Position numbers and translations under genes: made by a program. From assembly GCA_937934355.1 (NCBI GenBank), contig CALGZY010000082.1:1-5276 (forward strand): a stretch of 5,276 nucleotides of DNA, read 5' to 3'. This DNA comes from an uncultured Collinsella sp. GTDB lineage: Bacteria > Actinomycetota > Coriobacteriia > Coriobacteriales > Coriobacteriaceae. The notes under the pieces were generated by a model. The model did not search any database, had not been told where the DNA came from, and saw nothing but the letters and a program-made list of their open reading frames with translations. The first letter of the stretch is position 1, and the number at the start of each line of letters is the position of its first letter. This document shows, one piece after another, positions 1 through 5,276 of the stretch.

Positions 1-641
1 AGTCCCTTGCGGCGTAGTTCTTATTTAAGCCGTCCAAGTTTTGGGGTGCAGTTCATCACGGGCGGGGGCGTCTTTTTTCCGAAAACTGGTACGACTCGTT
101 TGAAAGCTTGCACCCCCAGATTCACCTTGATGTTTGGCATCAGCCAACGGCCACATGCTTTGAATCACTTGTGCTTGGCATTTCGGATGCGGCCATCTCA
201 TTTGAGGAACCAAGGGATAGTGTCCTTTCTTCGAAATACTTGGGTGAAAAGGAGCTCAAGGTTCTTTCGTGTCCAGCGGGTCATCAATCTGTGGGTGCTA
301 TGACCGTTCGTGAGTTGCTGGGCGGCAGGCTGGCTGTTCCCATTAATTTGTCACCCTGTCTCAATGCAATCAACCAATGTCCCGAGGCTCAGCTGGTTAA
401 TTTCCGCTTCCGCGACGTCGAATACGAAAACAGGGCGCAGACTGAGTTTCTTCAAGCCGGGGGATTGATATTGAGTTTTTCTGGCTCTTCTCTCGCAACA
501 GATGGACTGGAAGTGAGCGAGTGCTCCATTGAAGGCTCGCATGACGTGGCCTTGCCCATCTATTTTTGCTATCGACAAAATGCCTGGACCGATCGACACC
601 AGACGGTATTTCTTCACCTATTGCGTCATCTCGCTTCGTGA
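1..641 (+). pseudogene. LysR-type regulator, effector-binding domain; 5'-truncated by the window and apparently frameshifted
   Basis: The C-terminal frame (codons from 78 to the TGA at 639-641) reads SENWYDSFESLHPQIHLDVW and later VLGISDAAISFEEP. This is the alternation typical of the LysR substrate-binding domain: a helix, then hP-x-h-x-L-x-V, then the LxxGxxDxAI-like block. It ends in a helix, FLHLLRHLAS. That frame has a TAG at 15-17 and no ATG, GTG or TTG before the TTG at 108, which lies inside the domain. The frame open from base 1 reads SFGVQFITGGGVFF, which fits the missing first strand and joins the other frame exactly at the T6 tract 73-78. Restoring one T gives about 213 residues, the usual length of a LysR effector domain, so the DNA-binding half should lie left of the window. 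The frame break could be a real mutation or a sequencing error. The LysR assignment comes from pattern only, and the ligand is unknown. It may regulate the transporter that follows. Confidence 0.6.
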
Positions 642-680
642 GGCCATTTGGCCTCGTGGCGTCAAGTGAATGTTGACGCC
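640..680 (+). terminator. Two back-to-back hairpins after the regulator, possible weak terminator
   Basis: GAGGCC (640-645) pairs with GGCCTC (650-655) around a 4-base loop and overlaps the stop codon. Two bases later GGCGTCAA (658-665) pairs perfectly with TTGACGCC (673-680) around a 7-base loop. Only TTGT follows, with no real T-run, so termination would be weak. An operator role for the 8-bp inverted repeat, lying 80 bases before the transporter start, is equally possible. Confidence 0.4.
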
Positions 681-748
681 TTGTAACACATGACTGACGG
701 CTTTGCCCTCATGCTTTTCCAAGATTTCGGTTTGGGCTATTGGCTCTT

Positions 749-754
749 GGAGGG
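749..754 (+). promoter_or_regulatory. Ribosome binding site that decides the transporter start
   Basis: GGAGGG lies 6 bases before the ATG at 761. The reading frame is also open from a TTG at 740, but that codon has no Shine-Dalgarno sequence in front, and the strong one would then lie inside the gene. Starting at 761 also gives the usual short N-terminus (MKNRTVLLYM) running straight into the first membrane helix. Confidence 0.85.
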
Positions 755-760
755 CGGAGC

Positions 761-1921
761 ATGAAAAACCGTACGGTTTTGCTTTATATGACGTTCGTTT
801 TTCTGTCGAACTTCAGCACCATTTTGTATTTTCTGACGGTTTACCTTGAATTCGTCGGATTCTCGATGGTAGCGATTTCTAGCATGATGATTGCATACCA
901 AGTGAGTAAGTTCATTCTTGAGGTTCCTACTGGTTATATTGCTGACAGGTTTGGACGAAAGACAAGCGGTCTCGTTGGCGTCGTGGGAATGCTTGGATAC
1001 TACGCCGCCCTACTTTTCGCCCGTTCTCCTCTGCTTTTAATCGGCGCGTTTGCTCTCAAAGGATTTGCAGTTGCATGTGTGAGCGGATCCATAGAAGCGA
1101 TCTACATTGACAGCGTCTCTCAGGACCAGCTCGTAAGACTTAATGTCGTTGAGCGATTTGTTTTCTATGCCTCTTATGCCATCTCCGCTTGCGTGGGCGG
1201 TTTCATTTCGTCTGTCGGTGCATATCTCATTGGTCTTTCGGCAGATATCATCGCAATGGTGTTGACGTTGGTTGTCGTTGCCTGCATTCCTGAGATGCGA
1301 AGAGGGGACACTGCAGCGACACCTAAGCGTGGAATTAGCCCGAAGATGATCGGTGCCGCTATTGCGCGTAACGGCATTCTTCGTTCAGCGTTCATCATGG
1401 ACTGCTCTCAGGCATTTGCTTTTGTCGCCCTGGAAGACTTTTTCTCACTGCTGCTTGCGGGTCGCGGAATGAATGCCGTCGCTTCGGGTGTGACCATTGC
1501 GGTCCAGCTCCTTGCCTCGGCTTCCATGGGGCTTATTGTGCCGAGTGTGATTGCTCATGTCGACAAGGGCCGTTTTGCGCGTATTTGCGGCATCGTGCGC
1601 CTTTTCCTGACTGCTCTGTTTTTGATTCCCTTTACTCCGGTCTATTTGCTGCCCGTGTTCTATGTACTGCAGACGGTTGCTTACTCGTTATTTGCTCCAA
1701 TTAAATACTCAATTTTTCAAAATGCTGTCGATTCTTCGATGCGCTGTTCACTGATTTCGGTCCAAAGCCAGATGGTGGCGGTGGGTGCCATCCTTTTCTA
1801 TCTGTTCAATGCTGCGTTGAGCAGCATCGCGGGTATTCGAGTCATATTGCTTGTAGCGCTCGGGATATCTTCTTTGGTGTATATCCCCGTGCTATTTCGT
1901 CTTACAAGTCAAAGGCCGTGA
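761..1921 (+). CDS. Major facilitator superfamily (MFS) transporter, 12 membrane segments
   Basis: This is a 386-residue integral membrane protein, the normal length for a 12-helix MFS carrier. The diagnostic loop between helices 2 and 3 is present as EVPTGYIADRFGRK (residues 54-67), with the Asp, Gly, Arg and Lys of motif A intact. A second block, GSIEAIYIDSV (109-119), falls in helix 4 and the following loop, as in MFS proteins carrying an EVPTG-type motif. Hydrophobic segments are visible near residues 6-28, 33-53, 69-87, 91-111, 132-152 and 158-177, then a basic central loop (178-207), then about 208-230, 240-262, 276-295, 297-314, 334-354 and 357-378. The substrate cannot be read from the sequence; relatives are usually annotated as drug or metabolite exporters. 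It follows a LysR-type regulator on the same strand and is closed by its own terminator. Base composition and codon use are less GC-rich than in the kinase genes, so it may be an acquired accessory gene. Confidence 0.88.
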   Translation: MKNRTVLLYMTFVFLSNFSTILYFLTVYLEFVGFSMVAISSMMIAYQVSKFILEVPTGYIADRFGRKTSGLVGVVGMLGYYAALLFARSPLLLIGAFALKGFAVACVSGSIEAIYIDSVSQDQLVRLNVVERFVFYASYAISACVGGFISSVGAYLIGLSADIIAMVLTLVVVACIPEMRRGDTAATPKRGISPKMIGAAIARNGILRSAFIMDCSQAFAFVALEDFFSLLLAGRGMNAVASGVTIAVQLLASASMGLIVPSVIAHVDKGRFARICGIVRLFLTALFLIPFTPVYLLPVFYVLQTVAYSLFAPIKYSIFQNAVDSSMRCSLISVQSQMVAVGAILFYLFNAALSSIAGIRVILLVALGISSLVYIPVLFRLTSQRP

Positions 1922-1954
1922 GTATTTGGGCACCGATAACTTATATATCAACGC

Positions 1955-1988
1955 AATAAACCCGAGCGCGAGGGCGTTTGGGTTTATT
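1955..1988 (+). terminator. Intrinsic terminator of the transporter gene
   Basis: AATAAACCC (1955-1963) pairs perfectly with GGGTTTATT (1980-1988). Inside, CGC (67-69 of the 1900s) can pair with GCG (1974-1976) around GAGG. The 3' arm itself supplies the T-rich end and the 5' arm is A-rich, so it could stop transcription from either side. It lies 34 bases after the transporter stop and separates it from the acetate kinase pair. Confidence 0.8.
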
Positions 1989-2041
1989 ATTGAAGCGTAT
2001 GTAACCTGGCGGCGCCACACCGCCTGTTAGTAGGGAGACAC
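1989..2041 (+). promoter_or_regulatory. Leader of the first acetate kinase gene, with GC-rich palindromes and ribosome binding site
   Basis: The ribosome binding site AGGGAG (2032-2037) precedes the ATG at 2042 by 4 bases. Upstream, TGGCG-G-CGCCA (2007-2017) is a perfect small palindrome, and GGCGG (2008-2012) can alternatively pair with CCGCC (2020-2024), so two exclusive foldings exist. No good -35/-10 pair is visible. TATGTA (1998-2003) is the best -10 candidate, but its partner TTTGGG (1977-1982) would overlap the terminator at a poor 15-bp spacing. The promoter is therefore unresolved. Confidence 0.35.
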
Positions 2042-3220
2042 ATGAACGTTCTGGTCGTCAACGCAGGATCTTCGACCCTTAAGTATCAGGTCATCGATAC
2101 CAAGTCCCACAAGGTGTCCGCAAAGGGCTCCTGCGAGCGCGTCTGCTTTACCGGCGGTACCTTCACCCATGCTGCCAACGGTTCCAAGAAGGCGACCGAG
2201 AACATCGAGTTCCCCGACCATAAGGTCGCCATTGAGGTCGTTCTGAAGGACCTCGAGGCCAACGGCGTCAAGATCGAGGGCATCGGCCATCGCATCGTTC
2301 AGGGCGGTTGGTACTTCGGTGACTCCTCCCTCGTCGACGAGGACGTTCTCGCCAAGATTCGCGAGGTCGCCCCGCTCGCGCCGCTGCACAACAACCCCGA
2401 GGCCAACGTTATCGAGTACTGCCTCGAGCAGTATCCCGATCTGCCCAACGTCACGGTCTACGACACCGCTTTCCACTTCAACATGCCCGAGGTCGCCAAG
2501 ACCTACGCCCTTCCCAAGGATGTTTGCGACAAGCTGCACATCCGTAAGTATGGCGCCCACGGCACCAGCTATCGCTACATCTCCAAGAAGGTCGCCGAGA
2601 TGACCAACGGCGAGGCCCGCAAGGTCGTCGTGTGCCACATTGGCTCCGGCGCTTCCCTGTGCGCCATCGAGGACGGCAAGTGCATGGACACCACCATGGG
2701 CTTGACGCCGCTCGACGGTGTCATGATGGGCACCCGCTGCGGCTCCATCGACCCGGCTACCGTGTGCTACCTGCAGCGCGAGGGTGGCTACACCTTCGAC
2801 GAGGTCGACGAGATGATGAACAAGAAGTCCGGCCTTTTGGCTGTGACCGGCGGCAAGACCAACGACTGCCGCAACGTCGAGGAGCTCGCCGCTGCTGGTG
2901 ACCCCGAGGCCCAGCTCGCCTTCGATATGTTCGTTTACAAGATTGCCGCCAAGGCCGCCGAGATGGCCACTTCCATGTGCGGCATGGACACCCTGGTCTT
3001 TACCGCCGGCATCGGCGAGCACGCTCCGGCTGTCCGCGCCGGCGTGGCCGATCGTCTGGCCTTTATGGGCGTCAAGATGGACCATGCCCGCAACGCTCTG
3101 CGTGGCGACGGTGCTTGGTGCCTGTCCGCCAAGGATTCCAAGGTCAAGATCTTCGTCATCCCCACGGATGAGGAGTTCATGATCGCCTCCGACGTCGAGC
3201 GCATCGTCAACAGCAAGTAA
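2042..3220 (+). CDS. ackA: Acetate kinase, first of two tandem copies (AckA1)
   Basis: This cytoplasmic ASKHA-fold kinase interconverts acetyl phosphate + ADP and acetate + ATP, the ATP-yielding end of fermentation together with Pta. It is 392 aa, the family length. Motifs in order: NAGSSTLK (7-14), GIGHRIVQGGW with the catalytic Arg at 84, LAPLHN (112-117), DTAFHFNMP with the catalytic Asp at 141, KYGAHGTSY with the catalytic His at 173, CHIGSGAS (198-205), TTMGLTPLDG followed by MGTRCGSIDP with Arg232, FTAGIGE (320-326) and IPTDEE (373-378). Compared with textbook AckA, residue 12 is Thr rather than Ser, residue 177 is Tyr rather than the His of GTSH, residue 202 is Ser rather than the Asn of GNG, and DTAFHQTMP has become DTAFHFNMP. 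The core catalytic Arg, Asp and His are all kept, so an active enzyme is likely, but kinetics or substrate may be shifted. Codons are strongly C/G-ending and biased, which suggests high expression. Propionate kinase activity is an alternative. Confidence 0.95.
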   Translation: MNVLVVNAGSSTLKYQVIDTKSHKVSAKGSCERVCFTGGTFTHAANGSKKATENIEFPDHKVAIEVVLKDLEANGVKIEGIGHRIVQGGWYFGDSSLVDEDVLAKIREVAPLAPLHNNPEANVIEYCLEQYPDLPNVTVYDTAFHFNMPEVAKTYALPKDVCDKLHIRKYGAHGTSYRYISKKVAEMTNGEARKVVVCHIGSGASLCAIEDGKCMDTTMGLTPLDGVMMGTRCGSIDPATVCYLQREGGYTFDEVDEMMNKKSGLLAVTGGKTNDCRNVEELAAAGDPEAQLAFDMFVYKIAAKAAEMATSMCGMDTLVFTAGIGEHAPAVRAGVADRLAFMGVKMDHARNALRGDGAWCLSAKDSKVKIFVIPTDEEFMIASDVERIVNSK

Positions 3221-3231
3221 TTGCAAGAGGG

Positions 3232-3270
3232 GAGGGGCTGGACGACCAAGTGCCGTTCAGCCCCTCTTTT
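3232..3270 (+). terminator. Intrinsic terminator after the first acetate kinase gene
   Basis: GAGGGGCTG (3232-3240) pairs perfectly with CAGCCCCTC (3258-3266). The stem continues inward for four more pairs, including one G-T, to a 9-base loop, and TTTT (3267-3270) follows. It starts 12 bases after the stop codon. It implies that the two kinase genes are mostly transcribed separately. Confidence 0.92.
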
Positions 3271-3291
3271 GCGCTCGTTGGGCGATATGCC

Positions 3292-3318
3292 TGATAGCTA
3301 TTTATCAAGATGTGATAA
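3292..3318. promoter_or_regulatory. Operator-like cluster of three TGATA/TATCA half-sites
   Basis: TGATA (3292-3296), TATCA (3303-3307) and TGATA (3313-3317) alternate in orientation with start-to-start spacings of 11 and 10 bases, about one helical turn. The last two form the perfect inverted repeat TTATCA-N5-TGATAA (3302-3318), which covers the candidate -35 box. A bound regulator there would be placed to block or alter transcription of ackA2. The protein is unknown; it does not match the consensus patterns I know for FNR or CRP. Confidence 0.4.
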
Positions 3319-3332
3319 CTTCTTATTAAAAT
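3302..3332 (+). promoter_or_regulatory. ackA: Candidate promoter of the second acetate kinase gene
   Basis: TTATCA (3302-3307, 4 of 6 to the -35 consensus) is followed after 16 bases by TATTAA (3324-3329, 4 of 6 to the -10). An overlapping TAAAAT (3327-3332) matches 5 of 6 but at a 19-base spacing. The region is AT-rich in otherwise GC-rich DNA and lies after a strong terminator, so a promoter is expected about here. The exact boxes are uncertain. Confidence 0.4.
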
Positions 3333-3366
3333 GCGGTCGCCTTAAGAGGTCTGCGTCGACCGTATT
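3330..3366 (+). promoter_or_regulatory. Stem-loop in the leader of the second acetate kinase gene
   Basis: The arms 3330-3339 (AATGCGGTCG) and 3357-3366 (CGACCGTATT) form a 10-pair stem with one G-T pair and a 17-base loop. It ends 8 bases before the ribosome binding site. It may be an RNA leader structure if transcription starts upstream of it, or a DNA operator if the start falls within it. No T-run or obvious riboswitch core is visible. Confidence 0.35.
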
Positions 3367-3384
3367 GCACTGCAAAGGAGTCTC

Positions 3385-4563
3385 ATGAACGTACTTGTTG
3401 TCAACGCCGGCAGCTCAAGCCTTAAATATCAGCTTCTGGATACCGATACCCGCGAGGTTTTCGCCAAGGGCAACTGCGAGCGTATCGGCTCGGACATGGG
3501 TATCTTTGGCCACTCCGAGAACGGTGGCGCCAAGCAGACCGAGGAGGTTCCCTTCCCCGATCATCGCTCTGCTATCGCTCGCGTGCTCGAGGAGCTCGAG
3601 AAGACCGACTTTACGATCGATGGCATTGGGCATCGTATCGTTCAGGGCGGCTGGCACTTCGATGATTCCGCAGTCGTTGACGACGAGGTCATGGCTAAGA
3701 TCCTTGAGGTGGCCCCGCTCGCTCCGCTGCACAATTACGGCGAGGCGGCGGCAATCGAATATTGCCGCGAGAAGTATCCGGAGCTGCCCAACGTGGCCGT
3801 CTTCGACACCTCGTTCCACATGACCATGCCCGAGGTCGCCTACACCTACGCCCTGCCCAAGGACGTGTGCGACAAGTACCACGTGCGCAAGTACGGCGCG
3901 CACGGTACGAGCCACCGTTACGAGTGGATGATGGCCAAGGAAATCCTGGGCTCGCGCTGCCATCGCCTGCTTTCGTGCCATCTGGGCAACGGTGCTTCGC
4001 TTGCCGCCATTGAGGACGGTGTGTGCCGCGATACCACGATGGGCCTCACGCCGCTTGACGGCCTGATGATGGGCACCCGTTGCGGTTCCATCGACCCGGC
4101 CACCGTGTGCTATCTTCAGCGCGAGGGCGGCTACAGTTATCAGGAAGTCGACGACATGATGAACAAGCAGTCCGGTCTGCTTGCCATCTCGGGCATCTCC
4201 AACGATGCCCGCGACATCCGTACGCGCGCCTCCGAGGGAGACGAGCGCTGCCTGCTCGCCTTCGATATGTTCGCCTACAAGGCCATGCAGCAGGCCGGTT
4301 CCATGATCGCCTCCATGGCGGGCGTGGATACCATCACCTTTACCGCCGGCATCGGCGAGAACGACTGGTCGATCCGCAAGGCCTTCTGCGACTGCTTTGA
4401 GTGGCTGGGCGTGCGCATCGACAACAACAAGAACCGCGAGGCCGTGGGCAACGGCCCGCAGGTCATCAGCGCCGCCGGCTCTTCCGTCACGGTCATGGTC
4501 ATCCCCACCGACGAGGAATACATGATCGCCCACGACGTCGAGCGTCTAACCAAGAACAACTAA
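3385..4563 (+). CDS. ackA: Acetate kinase, second of two tandem copies (AckA2)
   Basis: This 392-aa cytoplasmic acetate kinase has the same reaction and fold as the preceding copy and starts at an ATG 4 bases after AAAGGAG (3374-3380). Catalytic-site motifs are closer to the classical enzyme: NAGSSSLK (7-14), GHRIVQGGW with Arg84, LAPLHN (112-117), VFDTSFHMTMP with Asp141, YGAHGTSH with His173 and His177, CHLGNGAS with Asn202, MGTRCGSIDP with Arg232, FTAGIGEN (319-326) and IPTDEE (373-378). Hand alignment to the first copy is gapless over residues 1-270 with 180 identities. After that, compensating one-residue indels occur and similarity falls. Shared departures from the textbook enzyme are Gln87 for the His of RVVHGG, Ala172 for the Phe of GFHG, and CGS for SGD after the TR arginine. 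Codons are somewhat less uniform than in copy one, hinting at lower expression. An old local duplication followed by divergence is the simplest history. Confidence 0.95.
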   Translation: MNVLVVNAGSSSLKYQLLDTDTREVFAKGNCERIGSDMGIFGHSENGGAKQTEEVPFPDHRSAIARVLEELEKTDFTIDGIGHRIVQGGWHFDDSAVVDDEVMAKILEVAPLAPLHNYGEAAAIEYCREKYPELPNVAVFDTSFHMTMPEVAYTYALPKDVCDKYHVRKYGAHGTSHRYEWMMAKEILGSRCHRLLSCHLGNGASLAAIEDGVCRDTTMGLTPLDGLMMGTRCGSIDPATVCYLQREGGYSYQEVDDMMNKQSGLLAISGISNDARDIRTRASEGDERCLLAFDMFAYKAMQQAGSMIASMAGVDTITFTAGIGENDWSIRKAFCDCFEWLGVRIDNNKNREAVGNGPQVISAAGSSVTVMVIPTDEEYMIAHDVERLTKNN

Positions 4564-4585
4564 CGCGCGCATTTGCAAGTAGACG

Positions 4586-4621
4586 AAAGGTCTCCAGAGC
4601 AACAGCTCCGGAGGCCTTTTT
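4586..4621 (+). terminator. Intrinsic terminator after the second acetate kinase gene
   Basis: The arms 4586-4600 and 4605-4619 pair with one A-C mismatch and one G-T pair around the 4-base loop AACA, and a run of five T (4617-4621) completes it. It begins 23 bases after the stop codon. Confidence 0.9.
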
Positions 4622-4773
4622 ACTAGCAGGCGGAAATTCCAGTCCCAAAGTGATCGTCACCAGCAACGCCTGCGCTCCCAGCAACGGCATCCAATCATTC
4701 AGATCTTCAGCCCCAGCTCGTAGCCAAGCCGCCGTCCACTCCAGATGCCCTGATTGCAACGTAACGGCAGGGA
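4622..4773. other. Intergenic stretch without a convincing gene
   Basis: Between the ackA2 terminator and the nested inverted repeat I see no gene I trust. On the minus strand a frame opens at a TTG at 4759 and reads NDWMPLLGAQALLVTITLG, which is protein-like. It has no ribosome binding site and no ATG near its start, and it runs on through the terminator into antisense of ackA2. It could be a decayed fragment of a former gene or chance. No promoter for pta is expected here, since pta reads towards this region. Confidence 0.5.
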
Positions 4774-4892
4774 CCCTACAGGGTAAAGCTCTGAAAACTT
4801 TCCGCAGGACGCATGAAACCCCCGCCGCACGAAGTGCGCAGCGGGGGTTTCATGCATGTCCGAGGACGTTTTCAGAGCTTTACCCTGTAGGG
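4774..4892. repeat. 119-bp nested inverted repeat with 25-bp perfect outer arms
   Basis: The left arm 4774-4798 and right arm 4868-4892 are exact reverse complements over 25 bases, and after one mismatch three more pairs extend outward (4770-4772 with 4894-4896). Nested inside is the 20-pair hairpin at 4811-4855. Further short pairings (GGAC 4807-4810 with GTCC 4858-4861) allow the whole unit to fold as one long rod or extrude as a cruciform. Each outer arm carries its own mini-palindrome, CCCT-AC-AGGG on the left. Size and terminal arms fit a small non-coding palindromic element such as a MITE or REP-like repeat. The position between two convergent genes fits a transcription barrier. No target-site duplication is visible. 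Confidence 0.85.
4811..4855. terminator. Probable bidirectional terminator hairpin serving pta and ackA2
   Basis: GCATGAAACCCCCGC (4811-4825) pairs perfectly with 4841-4855, and CGCAC (4826-4830) pairs with GTGCG (4834-4838) around GAA, leaving a two-base bulge (CA). Either strand ends the stem in GGGGGTTTCATGC, so each has a GC-rich stem followed by three T. It lies 57 bases past the pta stop and is the most likely place where pta transcripts end; it is a second barrier for ackA2 transcripts. Confidence 0.7.
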
Positions 4893-4911
4893 CCCCGAGG
4901 GGATAAGTCCG

Positions 4912-5276
<365 letters not shown>

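Noticed and set aside
7..303. Independent 98-codon gene in the first frame at the left edge
   Set aside because: Only the part up to about 78 looks protein-like, and it completes the LysR domain; the rest overlaps the well-supported other frame and loses any pattern.
740..760. TTG at 740 as start of the transporter
   Set aside because: It lacks a ribosome binding site, and the strong GGAGGG at 749-754 points to the ATG at 761.
2027..3226. Long minus-strand open frame (399 codons) spanning the whole first acetate kinase gene
   Set aside because: It is Gly/Ala/Val/Asp/Leu-rich low-complexity translation with no family motifs, mirroring the strongly biased codons of ackA on the other strand. 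A similar shadow (3415-4533) lies under the second copy for the same reason.
2696..4134. Recent gene conversion between the two ackA copies, suggested by near-identical residues 219-250
   Set aside because: The matching DNA segments still differ at several synonymous sites, so strong protein constraint around the TR-arginine motif explains the identity.
4774..4892. CRISPR repeat or tracrRNA-like element: the right arm starts GTTTTCAGAGCT, reminiscent of some type II CRISPR repeats
   Set aside because: There are only two copies, in opposite orientation, 69 bases apart, with no spacer array and no cas gene in view. The perfect 25-bp self-complementarity and inner GC-rich hairpin fit a palindromic element better. 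Finding cas9 nearby or direct-repeat arrays with the same arm would reopen this.

Overview
The window looks like a chromosomal segment of an anaerobic Actinobacterium, most likely a Coriobacteriia member of the Collinsella type. This rests on the GC-rich, C-ending codon use of the acetate kinase and phosphotransacetylase genes, strong AAGGAG-type ribosome binding sites, compact spacing with hairpin terminators, and acetate fermentation genes. The genus is inferred from style and not proven.

Layout. Positions 1-641 (+) hold the effector-binding half of a LysR-type regulator. Its reading frame is broken by what looks like a one-base indel in a T6 tract at 73-78. Two adjacent hairpins (640-680) follow. 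Positions 761-1921 (+) encode a 386-residue major facilitator superfamily transporter, closed by a strong hairpin terminator (1955-1988). These first two genes are visibly poorer in GC and less codon-biased than the rest, which suggests an accessory or acquired pair. Next come two complete acetate kinase paralogues in tandem (2042-3220 and 3385-4563, both + and both 392 aa), each with its own ribosome binding site and its own terminator. The right edge (4912-5276, -) is the C-terminal third of phosphate acetyltransferase (pta), which converges on the second ackA. Between them lie the ackA2 terminator, about 150 bases without a convincing gene, and a 119-bp nested inverted repeat (25-bp perfect outer arms, 20-bp inner hairpin).

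Function. Pta (acetyl-CoA + Pi to acetyl phosphate) and AckA (acetyl phosphate + ADP to acetate + ATP) form the acetate/ATP-yielding end of fermentation. In many bacteria they share an operon; here pta is on the opposite strand and ackA is duplicated. The paralogues agree at 180 of their first 270 positions by hand count. The downstream copy keeps several active-site residues that the upstream copy has changed (equivalents of S12, H184 and N211 in Methanosarcina AckA). Both copies carry Ala where Phe usually lines the acetate-methyl pocket. Separate terminators and an operator-like region before ackA2 suggest independent control. The most notable points are the divergence of the duplicated kinases, the palindromic region upstream of ackA2, the nested inverted repeat and the frameshifted regulator.
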